NCBI GenBank assembly: GCA_045636065.1
Contig: JAZTWW010000026.1
Location: 45,431 to 109,430 of the forward strand
DNA length: 64,000 nt
Direction of reading: 5' to 3'
Source of the DNA: RGIG5050 sp045636065
GTDB lineage: Bacteria > Verrucomicrobiota > Kiritimatiellia > RFP12 > UBA1067
Positions within the stretch are counted from its first letter, which is position 1; each line of letters begins with the position of its first letter. Shown piece after piece: positions 44,657 to 52,059 of this stretch. The position numbers were made by a program, and so were the translations under genes. The notes below the pieces were generated by a model, which was given only the letters and a program-made list of their open reading frames with translations, ran no database searches and was not told where the DNA came from.

Positions 44657-45136
44657 CTAAGGCGATACGCTGAGGCGCGAGTCGCTCTCCGTGCCGTCCA
44701 TGAAGATGCCCTGCTCCTTGTACGTGCGCAGCATGAAGTGCGTCGCGGTGGAGAGGACGCCGTCGATGGTCGAGAGATCGGCGGCGACGAAGTGGGCGAC
44801 GTCCTGGAGGCTTCTTCCGGTGACGAAAAGGAGAAGGTCGTATCCGCCGCTCATAAGATAGCAGCTGTCCACCTGCTCGAAGCGCGACACCAGCGCCGCG
44901 ATGTCTGCAAAGCCCGTCCCCTTCGAGGGGCGGATCCTTAAGCCGATGACGGCATGGACGTCCGTCGTCTCTATCTTGTTGGGGTTCAAGACGGCCCTGA
45001 AGCCGCGTATCACCCCGTCGGCGGTATATTCTGCCACCTTGGCGCGCACCTCGTCCTCGCCCATGCCGAGCATCTTGGCGAGGTTCGCGCTCGTTTCGCG
45101 GCCGTTCCTTCTAAGCTCTTCAAGAAGCGGATCCAT
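44657..45136 (-). CDS. Lrp/AsnC-family regulator
   Basis: 159 aa: N-terminal winged helix (L-A-K-M-L-G-M-G-E-D-E-V-R-A-K-V) and C-terminal RAM ligand-binding domain (V-H-A-V-I-G-L-R-I, Y-L-M-S-G-G-Y-D-L-L-L-F-V). Amino acids are the usual effectors. The ATG at 45136 begins M-D-P-L-L-E-E-L and has GGAG upstream; the open frame before it is noise. Encoded just before an aminotransferase, so a local regulator of amino-acid metabolism is likely. Confidence 0.9.
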   Translation of the reverse strand: MDPLLEELRRNGRETSANLAKMLGMGEDEVRAKVAEYTADGVIRGFRAVLNPNKIETTDVHAVIGLRIRPSKGTGFADIAALVSRFEQVDSCYLMSGGYDLLLFVTGRSLQDVAHFVAADLSTIDGVLSTATHFMLRTYKEQGIFMDGTESDSRLSVSP

Positions 45137-45147
45137 ACATGAATCTC

Positions 45148-45951
45148 CTATTCGTAATCGACGACGGACGCCCAGTGTACGAGAAGCTCGAGCTTCTTCG
45201 GGTCGTGGAACTTGGCTGATGCTGCTGCCGCGACGATCGGAAGCCACTTCTGCACGTCCTGCACCTTCGTCTTCAAGGCTTCGCACGCGAGCGCCATGTA
45301 CTTCTCCGCCCCTGCGATGTGCCCGGAGAGCCACAACAGGAGGTACGTATGCGCCACGTCCGCGCGCGGATCGCCGAGCCTCACGTGGGACCAGTCGATC
45401 ACGCGCCAGTCGCCCTTCGGGGTGATGATGACGTTCGTCGGGTTGAAGCCGCCGTGGCAGCGCGACTTGCCGCGCGGGAGCGACTGGAGCTTGACGTGCA
45501 GATCGTACCTCGTCTCCTTGGGAAGCGGAGAGGCGGAGATGAGCTTGTCGAGCTTGTCGTTGATGCACCCCATGCGCTCGGACGTCTTGGTGAAGATCTC
45601 GCACTGGATCGCGACGAACTGCTTGAGGTACGCATCGACGTTCTTCCTGTCGCGCGTCATCACATCGGCAAGCGTCTCGCCCTCGATCCACTCGCGGCGG
45701 ATGCACCAGTGGTCGCGCAGCTTCTGCACCTCCAATACCTTCGCGACGGGAAGCCCCGTCTCCGCCGCGCGCGCCTCGTTCATCGCCTCGTTGAGGATGG
45801 CCGAGACCTTGTACTCCGGGCCGAATATCTTGAGGACGCTCTCCTTGTCCTTCATCACGACCTTGTGGGCGCGCTCGAGAAGGACTCCGTCCTTCCTGAC
45901 GGGCGCCCTGTCGGGGGATGCCTTAACGACGGTCTTTTTCCTTGTTGCCAT
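45148..45951 (-). CDS. Aminoglycoside-phosphotransferase-like kinase, catalytic Asp missing
   Basis: 267 aa, protein-kinase-like fold of the APH/choline kinase group: nucleotide-binding lysine in E-S-V-L-K-I-F, the brown-loop motif C-H-G-G-F-N-P-T-N, and V-I-D-W-S-H-V-R-L-G-D-P-R-A-D. The normal H-G-D has become H-G-G: the catalytic base is missing (codon GGC), while the metal ligands N and D-W remain. It may be a pseudokinase or use another base. Lies between adhE and the Lrp gene. Resistance to drugs should not be inferred. Confidence 0.75.
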   Translation of the reverse strand: MATRKKTVVKASPDRAPVRKDGVLLERAHKVVMKDKESVLKIFGPEYKVSAILNEAMNEARAAETGLPVAKVLEVQKLRDHWCIRREWIEGETLADVMTRDRKNVDAYLKQFVAIQCEIFTKTSERMGCINDKLDKLISASPLPKETRYDLHVKLQSLPRGKSRCHGGFNPTNVIITPKGDWRVIDWSHVRLGDPRADVAHTYLLLWLSGHIAGAEKYMALACEALKTKVQDVQKWLPIVAAAASAKFHDPKKLELLVHWASVVDYE

Positions 45952-45967
45952 TTTAAATCCCCTTTCC

Positions 45968-48604
45968 TTACACGTTACCGCGCCTGCCGTAGTAGGCGTT
46001 GAGGTACATTTCGCGGATCTCGGCCATGAGCGGATAGCGCGGGTTCGCGCCGGTGCACTGGTCGTCGAAGGCCTGCTCGACCATGTCGTCCAGACGCTCG
46101 AGGAAGTCCTTCTCGTCCGGGACGTAGTCGCGGATCGTAGGCTTTATGCCGATGCGCGCCTTGAGCTCGCGCACCGCCCCCACGAAGTTCTCGAACTTCT
46201 CGGCGTCGTCCTTGCCGACGATGCCGAGCGCATCTGCGATCTCGAGGTAGCGCTCGAAGGCATGCGGGTGGCCGTACTGCGGGAACGTCCCCATCTTGCG
46301 CGGGACGGGAGAAGCGTTGAAGCGGATCACCTCCTCCATCATGAGCGCGTTGGCGATTCCATGCGGGATGTGGTGGAAGGCGCCGAGCTTGTGCGCCATC
46401 GAGTGCATCACGCCGAGGAAGGCGTTCGCGAATGCCATGCCGGCGATCGTCGCGGCGTTCGCCATCTTCTCGCGTGCCACGGGGTTCGCCGTCTTCGAAA
46501 CCGCCGCGTCGTAGCATTCCGGCAGATACCTGAATATCGTCTGGAGCGCGCGGATCGCGAGGCCGTCGGTGTAGTCCGTTGCGAGCATCGAGGCGTAGGC
46601 CTCAAGGGCGTGGGATACGGCGTCGATGCCAGAGGCCGACGTGAGGCCGGGCGGCGCCATCATCTGCATGTCGGCGTCTACGATCGCCATGTTTGGCATG
46701 AGCGCGTAGTCCGCGAGGGGATACTTTGTCCCCGTCGTCTCGTCCGTTATGACCGCGAACGGCGTCACCTCCGAGCCTGTGCCGGCCGATGTCGGGACGC
46801 ATACGAAATACGCCTTCTCGCCCATCTTCGGGAACGTGTAGACGCGCTTTCTGATGTCCATGAAGCGCATCGCCATGTCGTGGAAGTCGGCCTCCGGATG
46901 CTCGTAGAGAACCCACATGATCTTCGCCGCGTCCATCGCGGAGCCGCCGCCCACGGCGATTATCACGTCGGGCTTGAAGCCTGCCATAAGCTTCGCGCCC
47001 TCCTTGGCGCAGGCGAGCGTCGGGTCGGGAGCGACATTGGAGAACGTCGCGAACATAACGCCCTGGCTTTCGAGAGACTTCTCGATGGGCTTCGTGTAGC
47101 CGTTGTCGTAGAGGAACGAGTCCGTCACGATGAACGCCCTCTTCCTGCCAAGCTCCCCGCCGATCTCCCGGAGGGCCACCGCGAGGCACCCCTTCTTCTG
47201 GTACACCTTTTCGGGCGCGCGGAACCAAAGCATGTTTTCGCGTCTCATTGCTACGGTCTTTATGTTGATGAGTTGCTTTACACCTACGTTCTCGCTTACG
47301 GAGTTGCCGCCCCACGAGCCGCATCCGAGCGTAAGCGACGGCGTGAGGACGAAGTTGTAGATGTCGCCGATGCCGCCCTGCGACGAAGGCGTGTTGACGA
47401 GGATGCGGCACGTCTTCATGCGCGATGCGAACTCCTCGAGCTTCGCCTTCTCGTTCACCTCGTCGAGGTATATGGACGACGTGTGGCCGTAGCCGCCGTC
47501 TGCCACGAGGCGTTCGGCCTTCGCGAATGCGTCCTCAATGTCCTTTGCGCGGTACATCGCAAGTACAGGCGAAAGCTTCTCGTGCGCGAACTCCTCGGAG
47601 AGCTCGACGGAATCGACCTCGCCGATGAGGATCTTGGTGTCGGGGTCGACGTCGAAGCCGGCGAGCTTCGCGATCGTCACCGGCCTCTGGCCGACGATCT
47701 TCGCGTTGAGCGAGCCGTTGATGAGGATCGTCCTGCGCGTGGCGTCAAGCTCCTCCGCGCCGAGAAGATGGCATCCCATCCTCTCGAAGAGGGAGCGCAC
47801 CTTGTCGTAGACTTCATCGAGCACGATGACGCTCTGCTCCGAGGCGCAGATCATGCCGTTGTCGAACGTCTTGGAGTGGATTATGGAGCTTACGGCGAGA
47901 GTCAGGTCGGCGGTATCGTCGATTATCGCAGGGGTGTTGCCCGCGCCGACGCCTACTGCCGGCGTGCCGCTCGAGTACGCGGCCTTGACCATGCCGGGGC
48001 CGCCAGTCGCGAGGATGAGATCGGCCTCCTTCATGAGGAAGTTCGTCTTCGGGAGCGACGGGGCGTCGATCCAGCCGATGATGTCCTCGGGCGCGCCCGC
48101 CTTAACGGCTGCGTCGAGGACGATCCTTGCGGCCGCCACCGTCGACTGCTTGGCGCGCGGGTGCGGGCTTATGATGATGCCGTTTCTCGTCTTGAGCGCA
48201 AGGAGCGCCTTGAATATCGCCGTGGAGGTGGGGTTGGTTGTCGGGATTACCGCACCGACGACGCCGACGGGTTCGGCGATCTTCATTATCCCCATCGCCT
48301 CGTCGCGCTCGACGACTCCGCACGTCTTCACGTCGCGGTAGGCGTTGTAGATGTATTCGGCCGCGTAGTGGTTCTTTATCACCTTGTCCTCGACGATGCC
48401 CATCCCCGTTTCGGAGACGGCCATCTTGGCGAGCGGGATGCGTTCACGGTTTGCGGCGAGGGCGGCCGCGCGAAAGATCGCGTCGACCTGCTCCTGGGTG
48501 TACGTCGCGTAGCGGCGCTGCGCCGCGCGGACCTTCGCCAGCGTCGCCTCCAGGTCTGCGACCGGATTCACCGGTTCTGGCGCAGTCGGTTCAGCTATCT
48601 CCAT
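45968..48604 (-). CDS. adhE: Bifunctional acetaldehyde-CoA / alcohol dehydrogenase
   Basis: 878 aa. The N-terminal half is an acetylating aldehyde dehydrogenase with the catalytic cysteine in M-I-C-A-S-E-Q; the C-terminal half is an iron-type alcohol dehydrogenase with F-H-H-I-P-H-G-I-A-N-A and nearby histidine ligands. It turns acetyl-CoA into ethanol and reoxidises two NADH, a typical fermentation end step. It has a leader of about 45 bases with a hairpin (48626-48643) and its own promoter. Confidence 0.97.
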   Translation of the reverse strand: MEIAEPTAPEPVNPVADLEATLAKVRAAQRRYATYTQEQVDAIFRAAALAANRERIPLAKMAVSETGMGIVEDKVIKNHYAAEYIYNAYRDVKTCGVVERDEAMGIMKIAEPVGVVGAVIPTTNPTSTAIFKALLALKTRNGIIISPHPRAKQSTVAAARIVLDAAVKAGAPEDIIGWIDAPSLPKTNFLMKEADLILATGGPGMVKAAYSSGTPAVGVGAGNTPAIIDDTADLTLAVSSIIHSKTFDNGMICASEQSVIVLDEVYDKVRSLFERMGCHLLGAEELDATRRTILINGSLNAKIVGQRPVTIAKLAGFDVDPDTKILIGEVDSVELSEEFAHEKLSPVLAMYRAKDIEDAFAKAERLVADGGYGHTSSIYLDEVNEKAKLEEFASRMKTCRILVNTPSSQGGIGDIYNFVLTPSLTLGCGSWGGNSVSENVGVKQLINIKTVAMRRENMLWFRAPEKVYQKKGCLAVALREIGGELGRKRAFIVTDSFLYDNGYTKPIEKSLESQGVMFATFSNVAPDPTLACAKEGAKLMAGFKPDVIIAVGGGSAMDAAKIMWVLYEHPEADFHDMAMRFMDIRKRVYTFPKMGEKAYFVCVPTSAGTGSEVTPFAVITDETTGTKYPLADYALMPNMAIVDADMQMMAPPGLTSASGIDAVSHALEAYASMLATDYTDGLAIRALQTIFRYLPECYDAAVSKTANPVAREKMANAATIAGMAFANAFLGVMHSMAHKLGAFHHIPHGIANALMMEEVIRFNASPVPRKMGTFPQYGHPHAFERYLEIADALGIVGKDDAEKFENFVGAVRELKARIGIKPTIRDYVPDEKDFLERLDDMVEQAFDDQCTGANPRYPLMAEIREMYLNAYYGRRGNV

Positions 48605-48625
48605 TTAGGCTCCTTCAAGTCATGC

Positions 48626-48643
48626 CCGCAGACCATCCTGCGG
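48626..48643 (-). promoter_or_regulatory. Hairpin in the adhE leader
   Basis: CCGCAG and CTGCGG pair across a 6-base loop in the transcribed leader, about 20 bases before the GGAG ribosome site. It could be a binding site for a regulator such as Rex or simply an mRNA stabiliser; the sequence does not match the Rex consensus (TTGTGANNNNNNTCACAA). Confidence 0.35.
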
Positions 48644-48656
48644 ACGGTTTTACGCT

Positions 48657-48684
48657 ATTATACCATACCACGGAATTTTTTCAA
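48657..48684 (-). promoter_or_regulatory. adhE promoter
   Basis: TTGAAA (48684-48679), 16 bases, TATAAT (48662-48657) with TATGG just before the -10. Confidence 0.65.
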
Positions 48685-48693
48685 GAGTCAGCC

Positions 48694-49557
48694 TCAGCGG
48701 TAGACGATCTTGGCGTATGCGTCGCGCTGCACGCCGCGCGCATACCTGACGGCCGCCTTGCCGAAGAGCATCGCGTAGAACGGCGCCGTGCGGCGAAGCC
48801 CGAGAGCCTTCTCGAGTATCTCCGGCACCTCCTTCTGGACAAGCCCCAGAAAGCCGCACCAGCATGTGGCGATCCCCGCGGCGTTCGCCAGCATCTCGAA
48901 GTGCGAGCAGGCGATCGTCACATCCTCCTGCGGCGTCGTCACCTCGGGATTCGTTTCGTCCGTCGAAACTATGATCATTCCGGGCGCGTCGCGAAAGAAC
49001 ATGTCCCTGCCGCCCTTGCGAAGCTTTATGGCCGGCACCGCGAGCCAGCGCGGCAGGAGCTTGTCGCCGTTGCGGTGCTCCTCGATGGCCTCAATGAACG
49101 ACTTCTTGAAGCGCATCATCGATTCCCTCGTGGGAAGGCATGTGAAGGTAAGCGAGCGCGCGTTGCATCCCGTGGGCGTGTTGCCGAGGACATTGAGTAT
49201 CCTATCGAGCGTTCCGCGATCCACGTCCTCCTTCGCGAAACGGCGCATCGATCGGCGTGTCCTGAGCCAGTTCGACGCGGCCTCGAAGCCGGGAAGCTCG
49301 AGCCCCTTCACGGGCAGGCACCTCTCAGGAGTGACGCCGTCGAACGTCACCGCGCCCGCCGGGCATACGGCGAGGCAGTGCTGGCAGCGCATGCACGCGC
49401 CGGGCTTCGCCATGACGGGCGTACGCGACTCGTCCATCTTAAGCGCCCCGAAGGCGCAGTCCTCTACGCAGAGGCCGCACTTCATGCACTTTGCGCCGTC
49501 GACCTTGAATATTCCGTCGGCCCCCTGGGGCGACTTGGCCATCTCTTCTTCCGCCAT
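48694..49557 (-). CDS. Ferredoxin-fused nitroreductase
   Basis: 287 aa. Two 4Fe-4S ferredoxin motifs at the N-terminus (C-M-K-C-G-L-C-V-E-D-C and C-M-R-C-Q-H-C-L-A-V-C) followed by a flavin nitroreductase domain (R-T-R-R-S-M-R-R-F, N-T-P-T-G-C-N-A-R-S). Such fusions take electrons from reduced ferredoxin in anaerobes; the acceptor is unknown. The ATG at 49557 has AAAGGAACGG as ribosome site. Confidence 0.92.
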   Translation of the reverse strand: MAEEEMAKSPQGADGIFKVDGAKCMKCGLCVEDCAFGALKMDESRTPVMAKPGACMRCQHCLAVCPAGAVTFDGVTPERCLPVKGLELPGFEAASNWLRTRRSMRRFAKEDVDRGTLDRILNVLGNTPTGCNARSLTFTCLPTRESMMRFKKSFIEAIEEHRNGDKLLPRWLAVPAIKLRKGGRDMFFRDAPGMIIVSTDETNPEVTTPQEDVTIACSHFEMLANAAGIATCWCGFLGLVQKEVPEILEKALGLRRTAPFYAMLFGKAAVRYARGVQRDAYAKIVYR

Positions 49558-49574
49558 ACGTCCGTTCCTTTCCT

Positions 49575-50099
49575 TCAAGTCGTCAAACCGTCTTGACCCA
49601 CCTTGGCGGCAAGCCGCCTCGCAACCGCTTCCGGGACCATGTCGTCGAGCGGGAGGCCAAGCGCCATGCGCCTTCGAACCTCCGTCGAGCTTTCGCGCGT
49701 TCTCGGGAAGCTCACGAACTTCGCAAGCGTCCTGAGCTCGTTCCAGTCCTTCCACTTGGGAAGCCCGGCGACGCTGTCCTCGCCTATGATGAAATAGATC
49801 TCCGTGCCCGGGTTATCCGCCCTTACGCGCCTTACGGTGTCGATAGCGTAGCTTGTGCCGCCGGCCTTAAGCTCGATATCGCACGGCTCGAGAACGGGAT
49901 GCGGCGCGCAGGCGAGCTTCACGAGCTCCCATCTGAGACCGTCGTCCATCGGCGGGGCGTCCGTCTTGAAGGGGCTCACGTGCGCAGGCACGACAAGCAC
50001 CCTCTCAAGCGCATATTCGCGGGCGGCCCTCAGGGCGAGCCCCACATGGCCCGAGTGGATCGGATCGAAGCTTCCGCCGAATATGCCTATGCGCGCCAT
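49575..50099 (-). CDS. nadD: Nicotinate-nucleotide adenylyltransferase
   Basis: Forms deamido-NAD from nicotinate mononucleotide and ATP. 174 aa. The nucleotidyltransferase start G-I-F-G-G-S-F-D-P-I-H-S-G-H and the C-terminal R-E-S-S-T-E-V-R-R-R are both seen, as is F-I-I-G-E-D-S. It is slightly shorter than most NadD. It follows the methyltransferase gene by 11 bases. Confidence 0.95.
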   Translation of the reverse strand: MARIGIFGGSFDPIHSGHVGLALRAAREYALERVLVVPAHVSPFKTDAPPMDDGLRWELVKLACAPHPVLEPCDIELKAGGTSYAIDTVRRVRADNPGTEIYFIIGEDSVAGLPKWKDWNELRTLAKFVSFPRTRESSTEVRRRMALGLPLDDMVPEAVARRLAAKVGQDGLTT

Positions 50100-50110
50100 C
50101 GCCCCTCCGC

Positions 50111-51358
50111 CTATACGTATCTTTCGAGCATCGGCTTGAGGCGCGATGAAAGGCGCGTTTCAAGCCACGGCACGACATGCCAGAGATCCCTCAGGTTGAG
50201 GTACTCGCCTATCGCCGACGCCTGGCCGGGCCTCAGCCCGCCCGTCGCCTTGAGAAGGATGTTGCGCGCCGTAGCGTCGGGGCTCACGAACTCCATGACC
50301 TGCGTCCTGTAGCCGAGCATCCTCAGGATCATCGCACGGAACGAGTCGGTAAGTATGTCGCAAAGGCGCTCGCGCAGGATCGACTGCCTGAGAAGCCCCT
50401 GGAAATCGGCGTTTGACTGCGGCCCCGTGATCGTCTTCTGCAGCTCGTGCTGGCAGCATGGGGCACTTACTATGTATCTCGAACCCCACTCGACGCCCTT
50501 TGCGAGGGCCTCGTCCGTAGCCGTGTCGCAGGCGTGGAGCGAGATTACCATATCGACTGAGGAGATGCCCTCGGCTTTCAGGTCTTCAAGCGTGAACTTT
50601 CCGAGGTCCCCCTCGAAGAATACGGCCCGCCCTTCAAGGTCTAGGCTCTTCGCGATCGCGCGGGCGCGCGAGATCACATCGCCCTTCAAGTCTATCCCGG
50701 CGACGCGCACGTCCTTGAATCCTAGCGCCTCGGAGAGGTAGCACCAGAGCGCGAAGGTGAGATACGCCCTGCCGCAGCCGCAGTCGACCACTGTAAAAGG
50801 CCTGTCCTTCGCCGAAGGGTCGTCCTTGAGGACATCCTCCACAACCCTCAGGAACTCGTTCACCTGGTCGTACTTCCCTCGCATCGACGCCCTTATCGCG
50901 CCGTCGCCGGAAGAGATGCCAATAGCCTTCAAAAGCGCGCCGGAATCGAATCTCGAAAGCGGCACGTTCTTGACCCTGTCGTGCGAAGGGACGTTCGCCT
51001 CGCGCGCCATCGCGGCGCTCCTTGAGACGAGGGCCTTGCCCTTCTTTGTGACCCTCACGTGAAGATCGCCTTCCGCCGTTATGAGATGGAGCTCCCTTGC
51101 GCCCTTCTGGCGGATTATCTCCTCAAGCCCTTCCGCCGCGCCGGGGACGTCGAAGTTCTTCACCTGCACCTGCGTTCCGTCGAGCATCTCGGCCTGGAAC
51201 TTCTTCACCCCGCCTATCATCACGGGACGCATCGAGATGCGGAACGTCTCCCCGCCGCGCCTTACGCGCTGCACGAGCTTCATGAACCCTTCGCCGAAAA
51301 CCTTCGTGCGGATCTCCTCCTGAAGGGCCTCGTCGAGTTCGTATCTCTCCCTTTCCAT
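50111..51358 (-). CDS. Class I SAM methyltransferase (Methyltransf_32-like)
   Basis: 415 aa. The N-terminal 130 residues form an unknown alpha/beta part; the SAM site is V-V-D-C-G-C-G-R-A-Y-L-T, followed by A-G-I-D-L-K. Later S-L-H-A-C-D-T-A-T-D-E-A-L and S-A-P-C-C-Q-H-E-L match the GSTCD/METTL25-type family, whose substrates are mostly unknown (RNA or protein). The ATG at 51358 has GGAGG upstream. An open frame continues upstream into the phosphatase gene but is noise. Confidence 0.8.
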   Translation of the reverse strand: MERERYELDEALQEEIRTKVFGEGFMKLVQRVRRGGETFRISMRPVMIGGVKKFQAEMLDGTQVQVKNFDVPGAAEGLEEIIRQKGARELHLITAEGDLHVRVTKKGKALVSRSAAMAREANVPSHDRVKNVPLSRFDSGALLKAIGISSGDGAIRASMRGKYDQVNEFLRVVEDVLKDDPSAKDRPFTVVDCGCGRAYLTFALWCYLSEALGFKDVRVAGIDLKGDVISRARAIAKSLDLEGRAVFFEGDLGKFTLEDLKAEGISSVDMVISLHACDTATDEALAKGVEWGSRYIVSAPCCQHELQKTITGPQSNADFQGLLRQSILRERLCDILTDSFRAMILRMLGYRTQVMEFVSPDATARNILLKATGGLRPGQASAIGEYLNLRDLWHVVPWLETRLSSRLKPMLERYV

Positions 51359-51383
51359 GGAACCTCCTTCCGTCACGGCGGCG

Positions 51384-52040
51384 CTATCTGCTGCGGACGA
51401 GGGCATAGCGCCTCGATCCGTCCGGGGAAATGAATATCGCGGCGCTGTCGAGGAACCCCACCCAGTTCTCGACCGTCCATGAATCCCACGCGCCGCGCGA
51501 TTTGAGGAACGCCCCGTTGTAGAGGTCGTGCGTGGTGAATATGCCCAGCCTTCCGGTGAAACGCTCCACGACGAAATCCTCGAGCATCCGCGACGCCTCG
51601 TCAAGCGGGCGGAAGCCTTCAAGCTCGCCCTTTTCGATATATTCGAATATGAGCCTGAAGAACTCGCCGCCCCTAAAAAGCTCCCACACCTTCAACTGGT
51701 CGGCGAAGTAGAAGCTCTCGTTGCCGAGGCGGCCGTCCAGGGGGATCGTATAGATGTTCCATCTCGCGCCTACGCCCATCCCTTTCGCCACATGATGGGC
51801 GGTGAGGCGCGTACGCCTCAACGGGCTTGAAAAGAACTGCACCGAATCGGCGAAGCCGGCGAGACGCGCGCCGAGGGCCTCGGCCGCGGCGACGCCCGCG
51901 GGGGTTATGGGCAGATCGGCGCCGAACGTCGGATCCTCGTGGTCTATGTGCGGCCTTTCGGCGTGGCGCATCATGAGCAGCACCCTGCTTCCGCCCTCGA
52001 GGGCCGATGTGACATCGCCTATGCCAAGCTCGATATTCAT
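51384..52040 (-). CDS. Histidine phosphatase-family protein
   Basis: 218 aa. The catalytic R-H motif is in L-M-M-R-H-A-E-R-P; the sequence continues L-T-P-A-G-V-A-A-A-E-A-L-G as I-T-P-A-G, F-F-S-S-P-L-R-R-T, and T-T-H-D-L with the second histidine. The branch-2-like or RHG phosphatase group has many substrates (sugar phosphates, polyphosphates, proteins). Starts 20 bases after parE. Confidence 0.85.
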   Translation of the reverse strand: MNIELGIGDVTSALEGGSRVLLMMRHAERPHIDHEDPTFGADLPITPAGVAAAEALGARLAGFADSVQFFSSPLRRTRLTAHHVAKGMGVGARWNIYTIPLDGRLGNESFYFADQLKVWELFRGGEFFRLIFEYIEKGELEGFRPLDEASRMLEDFVVERFTGRLGIFTTHDLYNGAFLKSRGAWDSWTVENWVGFLDSAAIFISPDGSRRYALVRSR

Positions 52041-52059
52041 GGCGCACCTCTCCCCATGG

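Noticed and set aside
45148..45951. Aminoglycoside resistance gene
   Set aside because: Only the general kinase fold is supported; the catalytic aspartate is missing and the neighbours are metabolic.
45212..48703. A very long open frame (over 1100 codons) on the plus strand opposite adhE
   Set aside because: It is the antisense mirror of a well-identified gene in GC-rich codon-biased DNA; its peptide is Arg/His/Val-rich with no motif and no ribosome site.
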